This document shows positions 1-10,374 of a stretch of 64,000 bases of DNA, piece by piece. The first letter of the stretch is position 1, and every line of letters starts with the position of its first letter. This DNA is from Marvania coccoides. Lineage: Eukaryota; Chlorophyta; Trebouxiophyceae; Chlorellales; Chlorellaceae. The notes below the pieces were generated by a model. It worked only from the letters and a program-made list of their open reading frames with translations, did not search any database and was not told where the DNA came from. The translations under genes and the position numbers were made by a program. The stretch covers positions 744,001 through 808,000 of the forward strand of contig OY978101.1 in the NCBI GenBank assembly GCA_963854735.1, given 5' to 3'.

Positions 1-609
1 GTCCCTGCAACACGCATGCTGCCCATGCTCTCGCTCCCACTCTACACATTTCCGTAACGCCAACCCTCACCTGCCGCCTCAAATAAACATAAAAATGATC
101 TTCAATCTGTCCTCGGGGGAGTAAGTGCATGATCATATCGTGGTCCACGACAGCTCGGCACAGCTTTGCGATATCGCTCGTGCACAGCTCGTGCGGCAGC
201 GCTGCCACGGTGCGCACGAAATCAAGGAAAATGGCAAGGCACGCGCTGCAAAAGACAAGAATGTGCAAAGATAGGACGGCGCGCCTGTCAGAAGAGCTCT
301 TTACGGAATTAAACTGATCTGCAAAGGCGCTGCAGCGAGGGAGCGCAGCCGTACTGGCTGTGCGCATAGCTTCCCATGCTAGTTTGCTCCAATCCTCCCA
401 GGGAGCACCCTTTATATCCCCGAAATACATGCTGCCGCTGATTCTCAGGCCGGCAATCAGCAAGTGCGGGAAGTTCTGCGGAGCAAACAGAGGCTCGCAC
501 AAGTTGGGGTTGTTTGCGCCCGCAGCTCCAGCCGGAAAAGCTGCCGCCATCTGCGCCACGTTTGAGAGCGTCGTTGTCAGCAGCTCGACGGCAGCGGTCC
601 TCGGCATCT
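1..609 (-). CDS. unrecognised protein, partial gene running off the left edge
   Basis: An open frame on the minus strand starts at an ATG at 609 and stays open to the splice-like site at 70/71. There GTGAGG begins a possible 66-nt intron (5-70) that ends in TTGCAG, so the protein probably continues beyond the window. About 180 residues are visible. They include a hydrophobic, membrane-like stretch ending in LAIFLDF and a helical tail with LPRGQIEDHFYVYLRRQ. I do not recognise a family. An in-frame TAG lies directly before the ATG, but coding-looking sequence continues upstream in other frames (610-871), so the real start may be elsewhere or the gene may be damaged. Codon composition resembles neighbouring exons. 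Confidence 0.4.
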
Positions 610-871
610 AATTGAGGTGGCCGCCAAGAGAACGATTTTGGCGTCTTCAAAAGGCGCATCGACAAGAAACACCCACGTGGCAGTTTTGAACAAGAGTGCA
701 GCCCCCAGGTTGCCTGTCCCCTCGATCGAGTAGGGCTGGCTCATCACAGCTCCTGGCAGGCGGTGGCCACCAGGTTGGCGTTTTTTTAAAGGTCGGGGTG
801 GAGGACGAAGTAGTGCCGCTGCGGCAGGCCCAGAGACAGCAGGGATTTGTGGGTGAAGCCCGCTGGCACAA
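610..871 (-). pseudogene. coding-like sequence with broken frames upstream of the left-edge gene
   Basis: On the minus strand an acceptor-like TTGCAG near 872 is followed by a frame reading VPAGFTHKSLLSLGLPQ and on to HPDL, which stops at a TAA just before a run of seven A. The same frame then reads NANLVATACQEL before two stops. A different frame (about 620-745) reads MSQPYSIEGTGNLGAALLF and IVLLAATSI. A third frame takes over at 609. The pieces look like one protein interrupted by small frame shifts. It could be a decayed 5' part of the gene at 1-609, a local sequencing error, or an intron arrangement I could not resolve. Confidence 0.3.
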
Positions 872-995
872 CTGCAATGCGTGATATGATTTTTTTCCTT
901 TCCATCAAGAGCTATATGAATGAAGTAAAATTTTGAATGAAATTTCTGCTTGGATTTTCCACCAAAATTCAAGAAAAAACAACTCATCAGCAGCC

Positions 996-2167
996 ATGGC
1001 ATGTATCATCACAATTCAATTAATTCCCATCAAATTAATGGGCGCTTTCAGCTTGACAACCATCTTGACTCAAGCCAGGCCGCCCCAGGCTCGCTCGATA
1101 AAGTCATCATCCAAAATTAAGAAATCTATAATAACCCAAGCTGTTCACCCGCTGGTGGGGGAAATCCTCCTCAGTGTGGATGAAATTGATGCCAGGGTAG
1201 CCGAAGTGGGAAGGTATGCGCGTTGGGAAAACTTGCAGCCGCCGCATCAACTTTGCACCCCCAAAAAAATGTTTTCGATATGAAAATCAACGTTTGGTCA
1301 TTGGAACTTGCAGGCAAATTGCTGAAGACTATGCTGAAAAGCGTCCGATAGTGGTCACCACCCTAAAGGGAGCCACCATCTTTGCCTCTGATCTCGTTCG
1401 CTGCATAACCCCAGTCCCAGAGGGCCTTGAGCTCCAGTTCGTCCGGGCCTCCAGCTACGGCGCTGGCACAGCCACCACGGGCACCGTATCCCTGGGAGCC
1501 ACCACCCTGAAGGAGGGAGAAGTGCAGGGACGCCACATCTTGCTAGTGAGTTGCTTATTACTACCAGTCTTCTCATTTGAAATTTGCACATTGTATGGCA
1601 ACATTTGTCTGTGGCAGCGACCATTCCCACGTCGCTGCCCTCTGCTTCCGTTGCCAACAAAGAACGGCGCGGGGCGGGCGTTTCCGTTTTTCGAATCGGA
1701 TATCTCCCGCCGGCTGCGTCCGGCTGACATCCGGGCCTTCACCCACGGATTCTAGCTGGCTAACCCACAGCTTTAGTTCACTATAACAGGGGCTATACAC
1801 CTTTACTCAAGAACAATAACACGTTTAAACCCCATTATTTAATACACTCCAACATTGTTCCATCTTATAATTTTCCAATGCAATGCAATTTTATTTTATT
1901 TTGTCTATCCAGGTGGAGGACATCGTGGACAGCGGCCACACCGCGCGCGCGCTGACCGCTCACTTCACCGCCCAAGGCGCTGCTTCGGTGGCCATGGCTG
2001 CGCTGCTCTCCAAACCCGCTCGCCGGGAGGTTGAGTACGACCCTGAGTACCTGTGCTTCACCATTCCCGATAAATTCGTTGTGGGCTACGGCCTAGACTT
2101 TGCTGAGCACCTGCGGACGCTTCCTTACGTTGGGGTGCTCCGAGAGGTGGCCTACAAAAGCGACTGA
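996..2167 (+). CDS. hypoxanthine/guanine phosphoribosyltransferase-type enzyme
   Basis: Exons 996-1213, 1314-1545 and 1913-2167 join in phase to 234 codons. The enzyme family converts a free purine base plus PRPP to the nucleotide (purine salvage). The PRPP-binding motif EDIVDSGHTA lies at the start of exon 3, directly after LL at the end of exon 2. The hydroxyl-binding region reads VTTLKGATIFASDL, and the C-terminal loop VVGYGLDFAEHLRTLPYVG is diagnostic of HPRT rather than APRT. The first about 50 residues are Ser/Lys/Ile-rich with few acidic residues and precede the conserved start (HPLVGEILLS), so a plastid or mitochondrial transit peptide is likely. Substrate preference (hypoxanthine versus guanine) cannot be read by eye. 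Confidence 0.9.
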
Positions 2168-2417
2168 CCCCCCTCGCCGCTGAAAGCATTTTTTTCAGCG
2201 CAGCAGAGGGTTTTTTAACCAAGTGAAATGAATTGAAAAAGTTTGAAACGTTCTTCCTTTATGTATTGTATCTGTGTGTATTCATTTTTTATTCCGTGTA
2301 CTTATATTCTAGTGCTTGTATAACTATCTCGTCGAATTATTTGCTTTTGCAACTATTTTTTTTACCGACTACAAATTCGTTTAAAAGAAAGTAAACTACC
2401 GCTATCGAGATTGCCAA

Positions 2418-3105
2418 TTACTCAAACAAGCCATCATCGCTGCGGGCATCCTCGTCCTCGATAAAAGAGGCGTCCAAAACTATGCGGTCCGATGGCACAT
2501 CCGACCTAAGAAGCTCCATGCATGCTACATCGATGCCCATGTTTCCCAACGTAAGATGGATCGATACATATGCATACTCAGCAGTCTACAGGTGCGTTCT
2601 GAAACCCCTCCCGAGCAAAAATTTGCTCTGCTATTGTCCCAGCCAGCGTGGCTGTGAGGCCACCGCCTCTCAGTCGAAACAAATAGCTTGCTAGCTCTGT
2701 GCAGCTCTCAGCAGGGTCAACCATTGCGGTAAAATCAGGCAACGATGTTAATGAAGCCCCTGCATAGCCAGCGTTTGGGCCTGCGTTGTTCAAGGATGCT
2801 GTCAGACAGAATGCAGCGGCTGATGTGATGTGATGTGAAAAATCCTTCCTCCCTGCTCTGGCAATAAAAAGAAAGCGTCGCTATCTCTAATGTGTCGCCT
2901 ACTTTCTTTTCACCTGTGCCGACACTTTTGGAGAGGAAAAATTTTGTTGCTGTACTTCCACAAAAAAAAAAAGCACACAAAGAGCATATATTTTTCTCCA
3001 TCTATATACAATATACTCTTGTTTACATCTATAAGTCTTCTCCAGAGCAAGTAACCGGCCCCAACCTCCTGTTCCCAACATTTGATTTCGCCTATGTGCC
3101 GCCAT
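2418..3105 (-). CDS. unrecognised small protein, tentative three-exon model
   Basis: Tentative exons on the minus strand: an ATG at 3105 to a GTAAAC donor near 3027, then 2590-2819 after a CATCAG acceptor, then an acidic C-terminal piece ending at the TAA at 2418-2420. Exons 1 and 2 join in phase. Exon 2 is clearly coding-like (ASLTSLPDFTAMVDPAES, then a helix with TELASYLFRLRGG). The last piece reads RIVLDASFIEDEDARSDD to the stop. I could not find a splice that links exon 2 to it in frame; without one, exon 2 would end at a TGA at 2578. No family is recognised. The ATG would lie only 16 bp from the start of the RWP-RK gene on the other strand. Confidence 0.35.
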
Positions 3106-3121
3106 ATGGAAATTTGAAAAA

Positions 3122-4201
3122 ATGGCGAGCAGACCAGCGCCGTCGAGGCCCAAGTTGACAAAGTTGTGAGTTGGGAGAGATTTCAAGCATCGCCCAGTGC
3201 CGGGGAGCATAGAATCCGTCTGCTTTTTCAAATCGGGTTGGTTATGTTACCTCCCAATTACTTCCTTCTTGAAAGTTTTGAGGCTACGCACCAAAGTTAG
3301 GCGTGTTTAATGACCTCTCGGCCTTTTATCATTTCCTAACGCAGTAAGAGATATGTGGAGGACATTACTATCGACGAAGTCAAGGCCTGCTTTCACCTGC
3401 CGTCGCCAACGGCTGCAGACAAGCTTGGCGTCGGTAAGCGGCAGCCCAACTTCCCCCGCACCCACCACCATTTCGCATTACTCATTTAGCGACGTTGTTC
3501 TGCAGGGCTGACAATGCTAAAACGAATCTGTAGAAGAATGGGGATTCAGCGGTGAGCTCACTCGAGTAAACTCAATCCCTCCCAAGAAAATATCGCACTT
3601 AAAACTAAGATATTGTTGCATTCCATTTAGATGGCCGTACTCAAGATTTGGCACCGCCGGAACCGTCAACATGACGCCCGCCCGAAAATCTCCAGCTGAC
3701 AAGCCCTCGACCACGGAGATATGCTCCGCTTCACGTGCCTCCTCTTCCTACAACGCAACGGCCTCTCTGGAAGAGGGCGACAACGTGCCCGCTGCCAACG
3801 GTGACGACGGAACGGAAGAGGAACGGGATATAGAAGTAGAAGTAAAAGCAGAGGTAGAATTGTGGCCACCCGCTGGGACTGAGAGCATCGACCAGCTGGA
3901 GTTGATACTGATGACTGAGTTGTCGGGCACGGCTGATTGGTACACGCCTGCGGGTTCACCCTCGATTGCTCTGACCGAGGAAGAGCTCTCCTTGCCCATC
4001 ATCGCCCACTCTGGCCACGTTCTCAACCTCGACGACAGCAAGGTGCACCAGTCAGCGCACAGACCGCGTCTCAGCGCAGAATGGACGAATGTCTACACAC
4101 CTCAGCAAATAAGCAGCGCCTTCACAACCGGAAATGGCGCGTGTGCGCCTCCTCCTCCCCTGACGCCAGATGGGCCGATCTTTGATGGGAACTGGTTGTG
4201 A
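3122..4201 (+). CDS. RWP-RK domain transcription factor-like protein
   Basis: Exons 3122-3165, 3345-3433, 3506-3551 and 3631-4201 give 249 residues, all phases matching. RWP-RK proteins are plant/algal DNA-binding regulators of nitrogen responses and gamete development. The domain occupies about residues 16-67. It begins ITIDEVKACFHLPSPTAADKL, continues LTMLKRICRRMGIQRWP and is split over four exons. The signature RWPxRK is altered here: it reads RWPYSRF, so the terminal Lys is missing. The remaining about 180 residues are acidic, low-complexity and unlike known domains, with LTEEELSLP and a proline-rich end. It resembles the short RKD class more than NIN-like proteins, because no PB1 domain is present. 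Confidence 0.85.
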
Positions 4202-4679
4202 TGGGCAACCGAGAGCAAGGGGTAAAATGCGAATGGCAATCACATAATTTGTCTTATTTGGGATTAATTTTAGCGCCTGCCCTCGAGGAGAAGTATGCAT
4301 GCGCTTTCGGGACAGCAGACTGGCGGGGCTACTTGGGAATAACAACCAATCTTTATTATTATAAGGCACTCAGTACTATTCGCGCCATCATGAAGTAAAT
4401 TTATTACGCTGCTATTGCTAATGCAAATCTTTATTTCTTTCTTTCTTTCCTGCCATTATGGGCCCTGGGATTCTATGCTTGTCATTATCATTATCATTAT
4501 CTCAGATTTATATCCTCGTTCATATATTTCATTCAGTTACTGCTGATATCAGAAAATCTGTGTTCTGCTCATTAAAAAACAGTACAACCTACATATATAT
4601 ATATTGTAATAAGGCATCAATGCGAGTTCATTCATTTATATGTTTTTCTTCCGTCAGAACTGACGGAACTTTCAAATCT
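4202..4679. other. convergent intergenic region
   Basis: AT-rich spacer between the converging RWP-RK and CPSF-A-family genes. It holds CTTT- and CATTAT-type short repeats around 4432-4502 and an (AT)n run near 4592-4604. No gene is supported here. Confidence 0.5.
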
Positions 4680-7600
4680 TTAGTTTCCCGTTCCTTCGCC
4701 TGAAGGCATCAGCAGCTGCCCCAGCTCGTACGCCATCACCGCCGCCCGCGCGTCTACCCCTACGCCAGGCATCCACCGACCCTCCGGGTCTGCAGCCTGC
4801 AGCAGCTCGTGCTGTGCCCTCCGCTCCACCTCCAAAAACAGCCGCAGCACCGCCCCGTCCAAAAACACTTCTGAAGCAGCTTCGTTCGGGCCTGCCGCTT
4901 CCCCAGACGCTGCATCCTTCGTCTCCAGCCCCACCAGGTGCTGCGGCTGCACCACCACCACAGCAGGCGGCTCTGGACCCTCAGCGGTGGCGCCCACCGG
5001 ATTTTCCGCTTCCTCCCTCTTCGCCGCTTTTTCCAGCGCCTCCTCTGCTGCCGCCGCCTCAGGATCAGGGTGACGGAACGGCACGTGCGCTGGGGGCGTG
5101 CAAATTCCAACTCCAGGGTGAAACACCCCGTCCAAAGACGGTGGTTGCAGCAGGGTCCCTCGAAAGGCGGAGTACCCCCCGCCAGGCCCTGGGCGGGCCA
5201 CTCCTAGCACGGGGTGCGCCACAATCGCGCGCTGCAGCCCAAACAACACCCCCGCAAGGTCATCTTCGAGCTCTGCTGGCACAATTTCGGTGGTGCCGCC
5301 CCCGCAGTCCACGGCGATGATTGGGCCGTCCGCGTCCACCGCGTGGAGGCTCTTCCGCCGCACCAGCGCCGCCCCGCGCTCCCCCAGGTTGAAGTGCGCG
5401 CGGGGCTGCAGCAGCGGCAGCTGCCGGGGGCGCCGCAGCAGCGCCACCCCGCCCGCAGCGTCCAGCACAGCGGCTGAGACGGTTTCTTGCCGCTGCAGCG
5501 CAGAGTCCTCAGGCTCTGACGGCTCCTGGGAGACGTAAAACTCCCGGGCGCACGACAAGTCGATCGCTGCGCGCGCCACCTCGTCGCTGGCATGCAATGC
5601 AAAGATAGAATGGGCATCAGCGATGAGGCTGCTCGGCGTTGGCTTAAAGCACGCTGCGCCCTCCGCAGAGGCTGTCAGCACCCGACGGTCCTGCCCCGCG
5701 GGTTTGACGGCCGCCAGCTCCGCGTTGACTGCGGTCCAGGAAGATTTGATGAAGCACCGCCCCCCCGCTTCTTTGCCTCGCACAAACAACTCGTACTGCA
5801 CCAGTCGGCGCCCCATTCCCACCATCAGGTCGGCGCCGCGGGAGGTGGCGGTGACGGACAGCGCGGTGACGGCCGCAGGGAGGTATAAGTCCTCCTCCAA
5901 GGCCAATTGAGCAGGGGTGGAAGAAGGGACGGCGGGAGCGTTTGAATCGACGGCAGCTGTTGGCTGACGGGGGCAGACGAAGAGCAGGAGCCGTCCGCCG
6001 ATGGGGTGAGCCCGGCGGTCGCGGTGTGGGATGCGCGTGCCCACGACGACGTAGCAAAGAGCGTCGCTGTTTTCTCCACAGCTGCCGGCTTGAAAAGCTC
6101 TCTCTCTCTCTACCAGCCTGGACCTGCGCTCCTGAACGGAGTAGCGCGCCAGCAGGGCCTCATCTTCTGAAGACTCTCCCTCCTCTGAAAACTCCCTGCT
6201 GAAGCTTGCTGCCCGCTCGAAGCTATATTGCCGAATAATCTCGCTATCAAACCTCCGCTCCCCGTCGCCACCAGAGTGCCCCAGAGCAGCGCCTTCGCTG
6301 CTTACCCCCGCATGCATGGGCTGGACACCGTCCGAATCGCCCCTGGCCAGCAGATCAGCCATCTGCAGGGTACCTTCTTGACGACTTTTTTTTGCTCCGC
6401 AGCCCGCAGGCAGCAGCGCCAGGCAGGTCACAGTCTCCCACAGCCCAAGTGTTAATCCCGGCGCGGTGCTGGCCAGCAGCCGCCCAGAGGGCACGTCCAC
6501 CACCCCGATTTCTGGAATAAAAAAAAAGTCCCAGCTGTCGCTGCCATTTGGAAGGATTGCAGGGCGCTCTTCTTGGTCTCGCACCCAGTCTTTTGCGCCC
6601 ACTGCTGCCAGGTTTGGCGCTGCGGGGTGTGTGGCGACGCGCTCGGTCAGCCAGGGCAGCGGAGAAGCCACAGTCCTTGACCGGGAGTGAGCTTCCAGCG
6701 ATGCCAATTTCAGCGCCCCTCCAGCCACGATGGCCAACAGAAACTGCTCAGGAGCGCCGGAAGATGCGATCAGCACCAGCGGGACGGCTTGTTCGACGCC
6801 AGGGAGGTCCAGGCGCAGCTCTTCTACCGCAGCCCCACCGGCCGCCGACCGCAGCAGCGACAGCCGGTCTGAGAAGGCGAGCGCGGCGAACGCGGGGCCG
6901 AAGCGGGGGAGGGGGGGCAGGGGGCACAGCGTGGGGGGCAGAGCGCTGTGCGGCAGCGCGCGGGGGTGGTGGCCTAGTAGGACGCTCCACTGCCCAGCAT
7001 GCCGCTGTGCCTGCTGCGCCTGCTGCGGTGATGGCCCAGCAGGAGGGTACACATGCACCATATAAACGTACCCGTGGCGTGTGGACACCCACATCTCCAC
7101 CCCGCTCTCACGATAGCCCCTCTTTTCTTCCGCTACTTTCCTATCAGCATCACCGCTGCATGACCCTGCCGCCGCGGCTTCGTCCCTCAAAACGATGCTT
7201 TCGGGGAGAGTGGCTCCTGTGGTGTCTCTTTTGGGGTTGCGGGCGGCCGCCAGCGGCGAGCCAGGCATCCATGCGGCAGCTTGAGACGGCGAGGACGACG
7301 GCTGAAGGTTTCCAGCGCTAAAGTCGTCCAAAGCCACCTCTCCCAGGAACATAAACGTCGTTGGCGGGACGCCGGGGTCGCCCAAAAGGTTGGACAGCTC
7401 AAAAAGAAAGATTGAGGGCGCGGAAGCGCCGTGCAACCCCACTGCAACCGCCGCTGCAGCCCCGTCGGGGGCGAGCAAGGCATTACTAATGCAGGAGGCT
7501 TCCGCAGGGAGCTCTACGGTGGCGAGATGCACCAATTCAGGCGCTGCATCGATCAAAGTGGCATCTGACCCGAGTGCAGCAGCGGAAGAGCTGCTGTCGT

Positions 7601-10119
7601 GGCGGAGGGAGAGTGCCGTCACGCTGTGCCGCCCGCCGGCCATGCACTGCACCAGCGCGAGGCCTGACGCCACGGAGCCACCGCTGACGGTGGAACCTGC
7701 CGGCGGGCACCAGTTGAGCGAGCTGGGCCGGCCTGAGAGGTCGAAAGCATGGACGCCATGCGGAGTGATTTGGGCCACCCAGCCGCCATCGCCAAAATTG
7801 CCGGCCGCCAGCGTTTCCGCCGCGGGCTCCAAGCTGAGCGAGTCGGTGATGTCCCCAAACACTTGGCCTGCGGAGAAAAGATAAAATTCAGTTTCATCAC
7901 ACACACACACAATAAAAAAAAAAAAAAAAAAAAAAACAGCTGTGGAAGACAGCACGGAAAGAGAAGGTAAATTTGAGAGAGGGGCTTACTTTGACTGTCT
8001 GTGGCGATGACCCTGGTGCCACTGGTGGAGCCCAGCAGCACCGCAGCGTGGTGGGCATCGGCTGGACTGCGTTTCAATGGCCACAGCCCCGTGACCCCCT
8101 CAGCCTCGCCAAGCTCGCTCTCAAACAGCGTCTCAGGCACCAGATCCGCGTGCAGCGTCACCAGCGCGCCTTGCGCGCCGTAGCACGACCGTCCGCCCAC
8201 CATTGGCCAACAGCTGCTGTTCCCACTGTCCTCTTCCTCTGGAGGAAAGTCCTCGCTTTCTTCATCGATGGGAAGCGGCGGTGACGGTTCCGCGGGCTGA
8301 GGGTGTGGGGCGTCGCGGGCGGCGAATTCTGGCACCGCTGCTTCGAGGAATCGAGGCCTGGCGCGGGCGGCGAGGATGGAGGACTGCGGCCCTGGCAAAG
8401 GGGAGCATCCCCCCACCGCAATGGGGCCTGCGCTCTGCACAAGATGCCTCAAGACGTAGGCGTCGCCTTTCAGCGTCAGGTAGGCCAGGCTGTGGTCCTC
8501 CAGAAGGCACACGAGGCGGCCGTGCGCCAGCGGCGCCAGCGCCACAGGAATGCCCTCCTGCATTGAGGAAAATAGTGCATGGAAGCCAAAGGGAGTAGAA
8601 AAATAAAAAAGAGAAGGAAAATGCAGAAAATATAGGGGGGAGGTTGTTCTATATAAAGGGGGTCGAAAGGGTATAAAAATAAAAAATAAACGTACCAACT
8701 GGCAGGCTTTGCTACCGTCCAAGGCCCACGTCACCCCTTCAAGGTACCTATGCTGCGGGAAGTCGGGGTGCCTGGCCACAGGCTCCTCGGGCGCCGCCGC
8801 TGCCCCCCGTGCAGCTGCCTTTTCCTGCTGAGCGGTGCCGGCAACGTCGTCGAGATCAAAACGAAAGACGTGGCCAGAGCTCGTAGCAACGAGCAGCGTG
8901 CTCTTAGATTCGTGATTATAGCTCCAAGAATCTACTGGCTGCTCCCAGGCCGTGCAAGTGAAGGCAGCCGAGGCGGCAGACGAGTAGACAGGCTTGGGCG
9001 GCTGGAGGGTCAGCGGAAAGTACAGTACAGCGTTGCCTACGTCCCTGCTCGCGTGTTCCACGACGATGGTGGGGCTCCACAGCGCACCGCCGTGGGAAGA
9101 AAAGGGTCTGCTTGTTTCAGGCGGCCCAGGGAGGCAGCGAATGGCTGAAGGGGGCCTCTGGAACACAGGGGAAGGGAGGCAGCACCCTATTTGGTCGGGA
9201 AAGAATGGGGCAGGGGTCAGGTCGGTCGTGACATAGTCATTGCCTGTAATGGCGGCCAATTTTGCTGTTTGTGTAAACTGCTCTGGGGGCAATTTGGGGT
9301 CTTTGCGCCGCTCCCAGCAGTGCCATGCGTAGATGTAGGCACCGCCGACTGCATACACAAACCATTAAAACTTAGAAAAGCGTTTTTTCACGTTCAATGT
9401 CATTGAATGCCAGTTTTTAAAACCAAACTCACGGAGATGCTTGATGCTCAGCCGCAACGACACCAGCTGGGCGTCGGGCTGCGGCCTGAGCGTCCCTGCG
9501 CACTTAGCCACGCCTCCATCTGGCCGCAGCTCCAATCTTTCCACCTCCTGGAGCTTCACACCGCTGCCGTCGGACAAAGCATCCACCAGCAGCAGTGTCA
9601 CTCGGCCAGCTGCCGTGGCCACCGCCACAGCCTCTTCCAGGGATTTGAGAATCACAGCAGGGTCGTCGTGCGCCGAGGTTTCAGCCACGCACTCCAGTGT
9701 GGTGCTCCAGCACTGCACTTGAAGCCTGACACACACAAGAGGAGCGGAGAAGCAAAATTGGTAAACACAGATAAATTCAAGTGCGATTTCAAGCTTTCCG
9801 GTTCTGAAGGGAGTCTTGTGGGGTCGTAAGGAGCATCTTACTTGCTGTTTCGGTAGGCCACGGCAGCCAGCTGGCCTGTGGAGAGCAGGGCCAGCCATAG
9901 GCCGGGGATGCTGCCCTGCTGCACGCCCACGATCTGTCCAAAGAGGTTAAGGGTGTCTATGGGCGTCAGGTACTCGTCACTGCCGATCACGTCGACAGCG
10001 AAGAGGTGCAGCGTGGACGAGGTGGCAGCGAGAACACAGGGGGTGGATTCGATCAGTCCCGGAGAAATGTGAACAAAGGCCTCCGAGGGGGCCCTTTGAC
10101 GGGCCAAGCATATCACCAT
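4680..10119 (-). CDS. CPSF-A/DDB1/SF3b3-family beta-propeller protein
   Basis: Minus-strand exons 9842-10119, 9433-9725, 8696-9348, 7990-8557 and 4680-7867 splice in phase to 1659 residues. The family (DDB1, SF3b130, CPSF160) forms three beta-propellers that scaffold large complexes. The N-terminal part carries MMS1-like strands (VLAATSSTLHLFAVD, STLLVATSSGHVFRFDLD). The C-terminal part has the CPSF_A region: ADGPIIAVDCGGG, then a helix with LFGLQRAIVAHPVLG, then FLDGAVLRLFLEVERR, matching the DDB1 pattern of an entry strand, the helical insert and the FIDGDLIESFLD-like end. The divergence and length fit the extra plant CPSF-A-like paralogue better than DDB1 itself. Long Ala/Gly/Ser-rich insertions separate the blades. 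The last exon (3.2 kb) is unusually large for this window. The exact complex is unknown. Confidence 0.75.
7896..7936. repeat. (CA)n plus poly-A tract inside an intron
   Basis: A short (CA)n run (7898-7910) followed by about 23 A (7914-7936). It lies in the intron of the CPSF-A-family gene and would be poly-T, i.e. a long polypyrimidine stretch, on the transcribed strand. Confidence 0.9.
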
Positions 10120-10374
10120 GATGTCTAAACCATTTTTTTGAATTGAAAATAGAGCTAGGTCGCTGTGAAAACTTCACATATTGCAGCGCCCAGGAGAGAG
10201 CCCATTATTGATTTTAAAAGGAGGCAGGCAGCGTCTCTGACCGGTCTTAAAACAATTGCATATTTGTTTTGTTTTTGTGGCAGCAGCAGTGGTGGAATGA
10301 ACCACAAAATTTCATTTGAAAATTTGAATTATATTAAATTTCAAACATAGTTAGTTAACGGCTGTTCAGTTGCC
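10120..10374. promoter_or_regulatory. divergent promoter region
   Basis: A 255-bp spacer separates the start codons of the CPSF-A-family gene (-) and the EDR2-like gene (+). Both promoters must lie here or overlap the 5' UTRs. It is AT-rich; I see no convincing TATA box or other named element. Confidence 0.35.

Noticed and set aside
1216..1755. 179-codon plus-strand frame overlapping HPRT exon 2
   Set aside because: It is exon 2 of the HPRT gene read through both flanking introns; splice sites and phases show the spliced form.
4760..5110. Arg/Trp-rich minus-strand frame and similar overlapping frames through 4.7-9.4 kb
   Set aside because: Alternative-frame shadows of the GC-rich CPSF-A-family exons.
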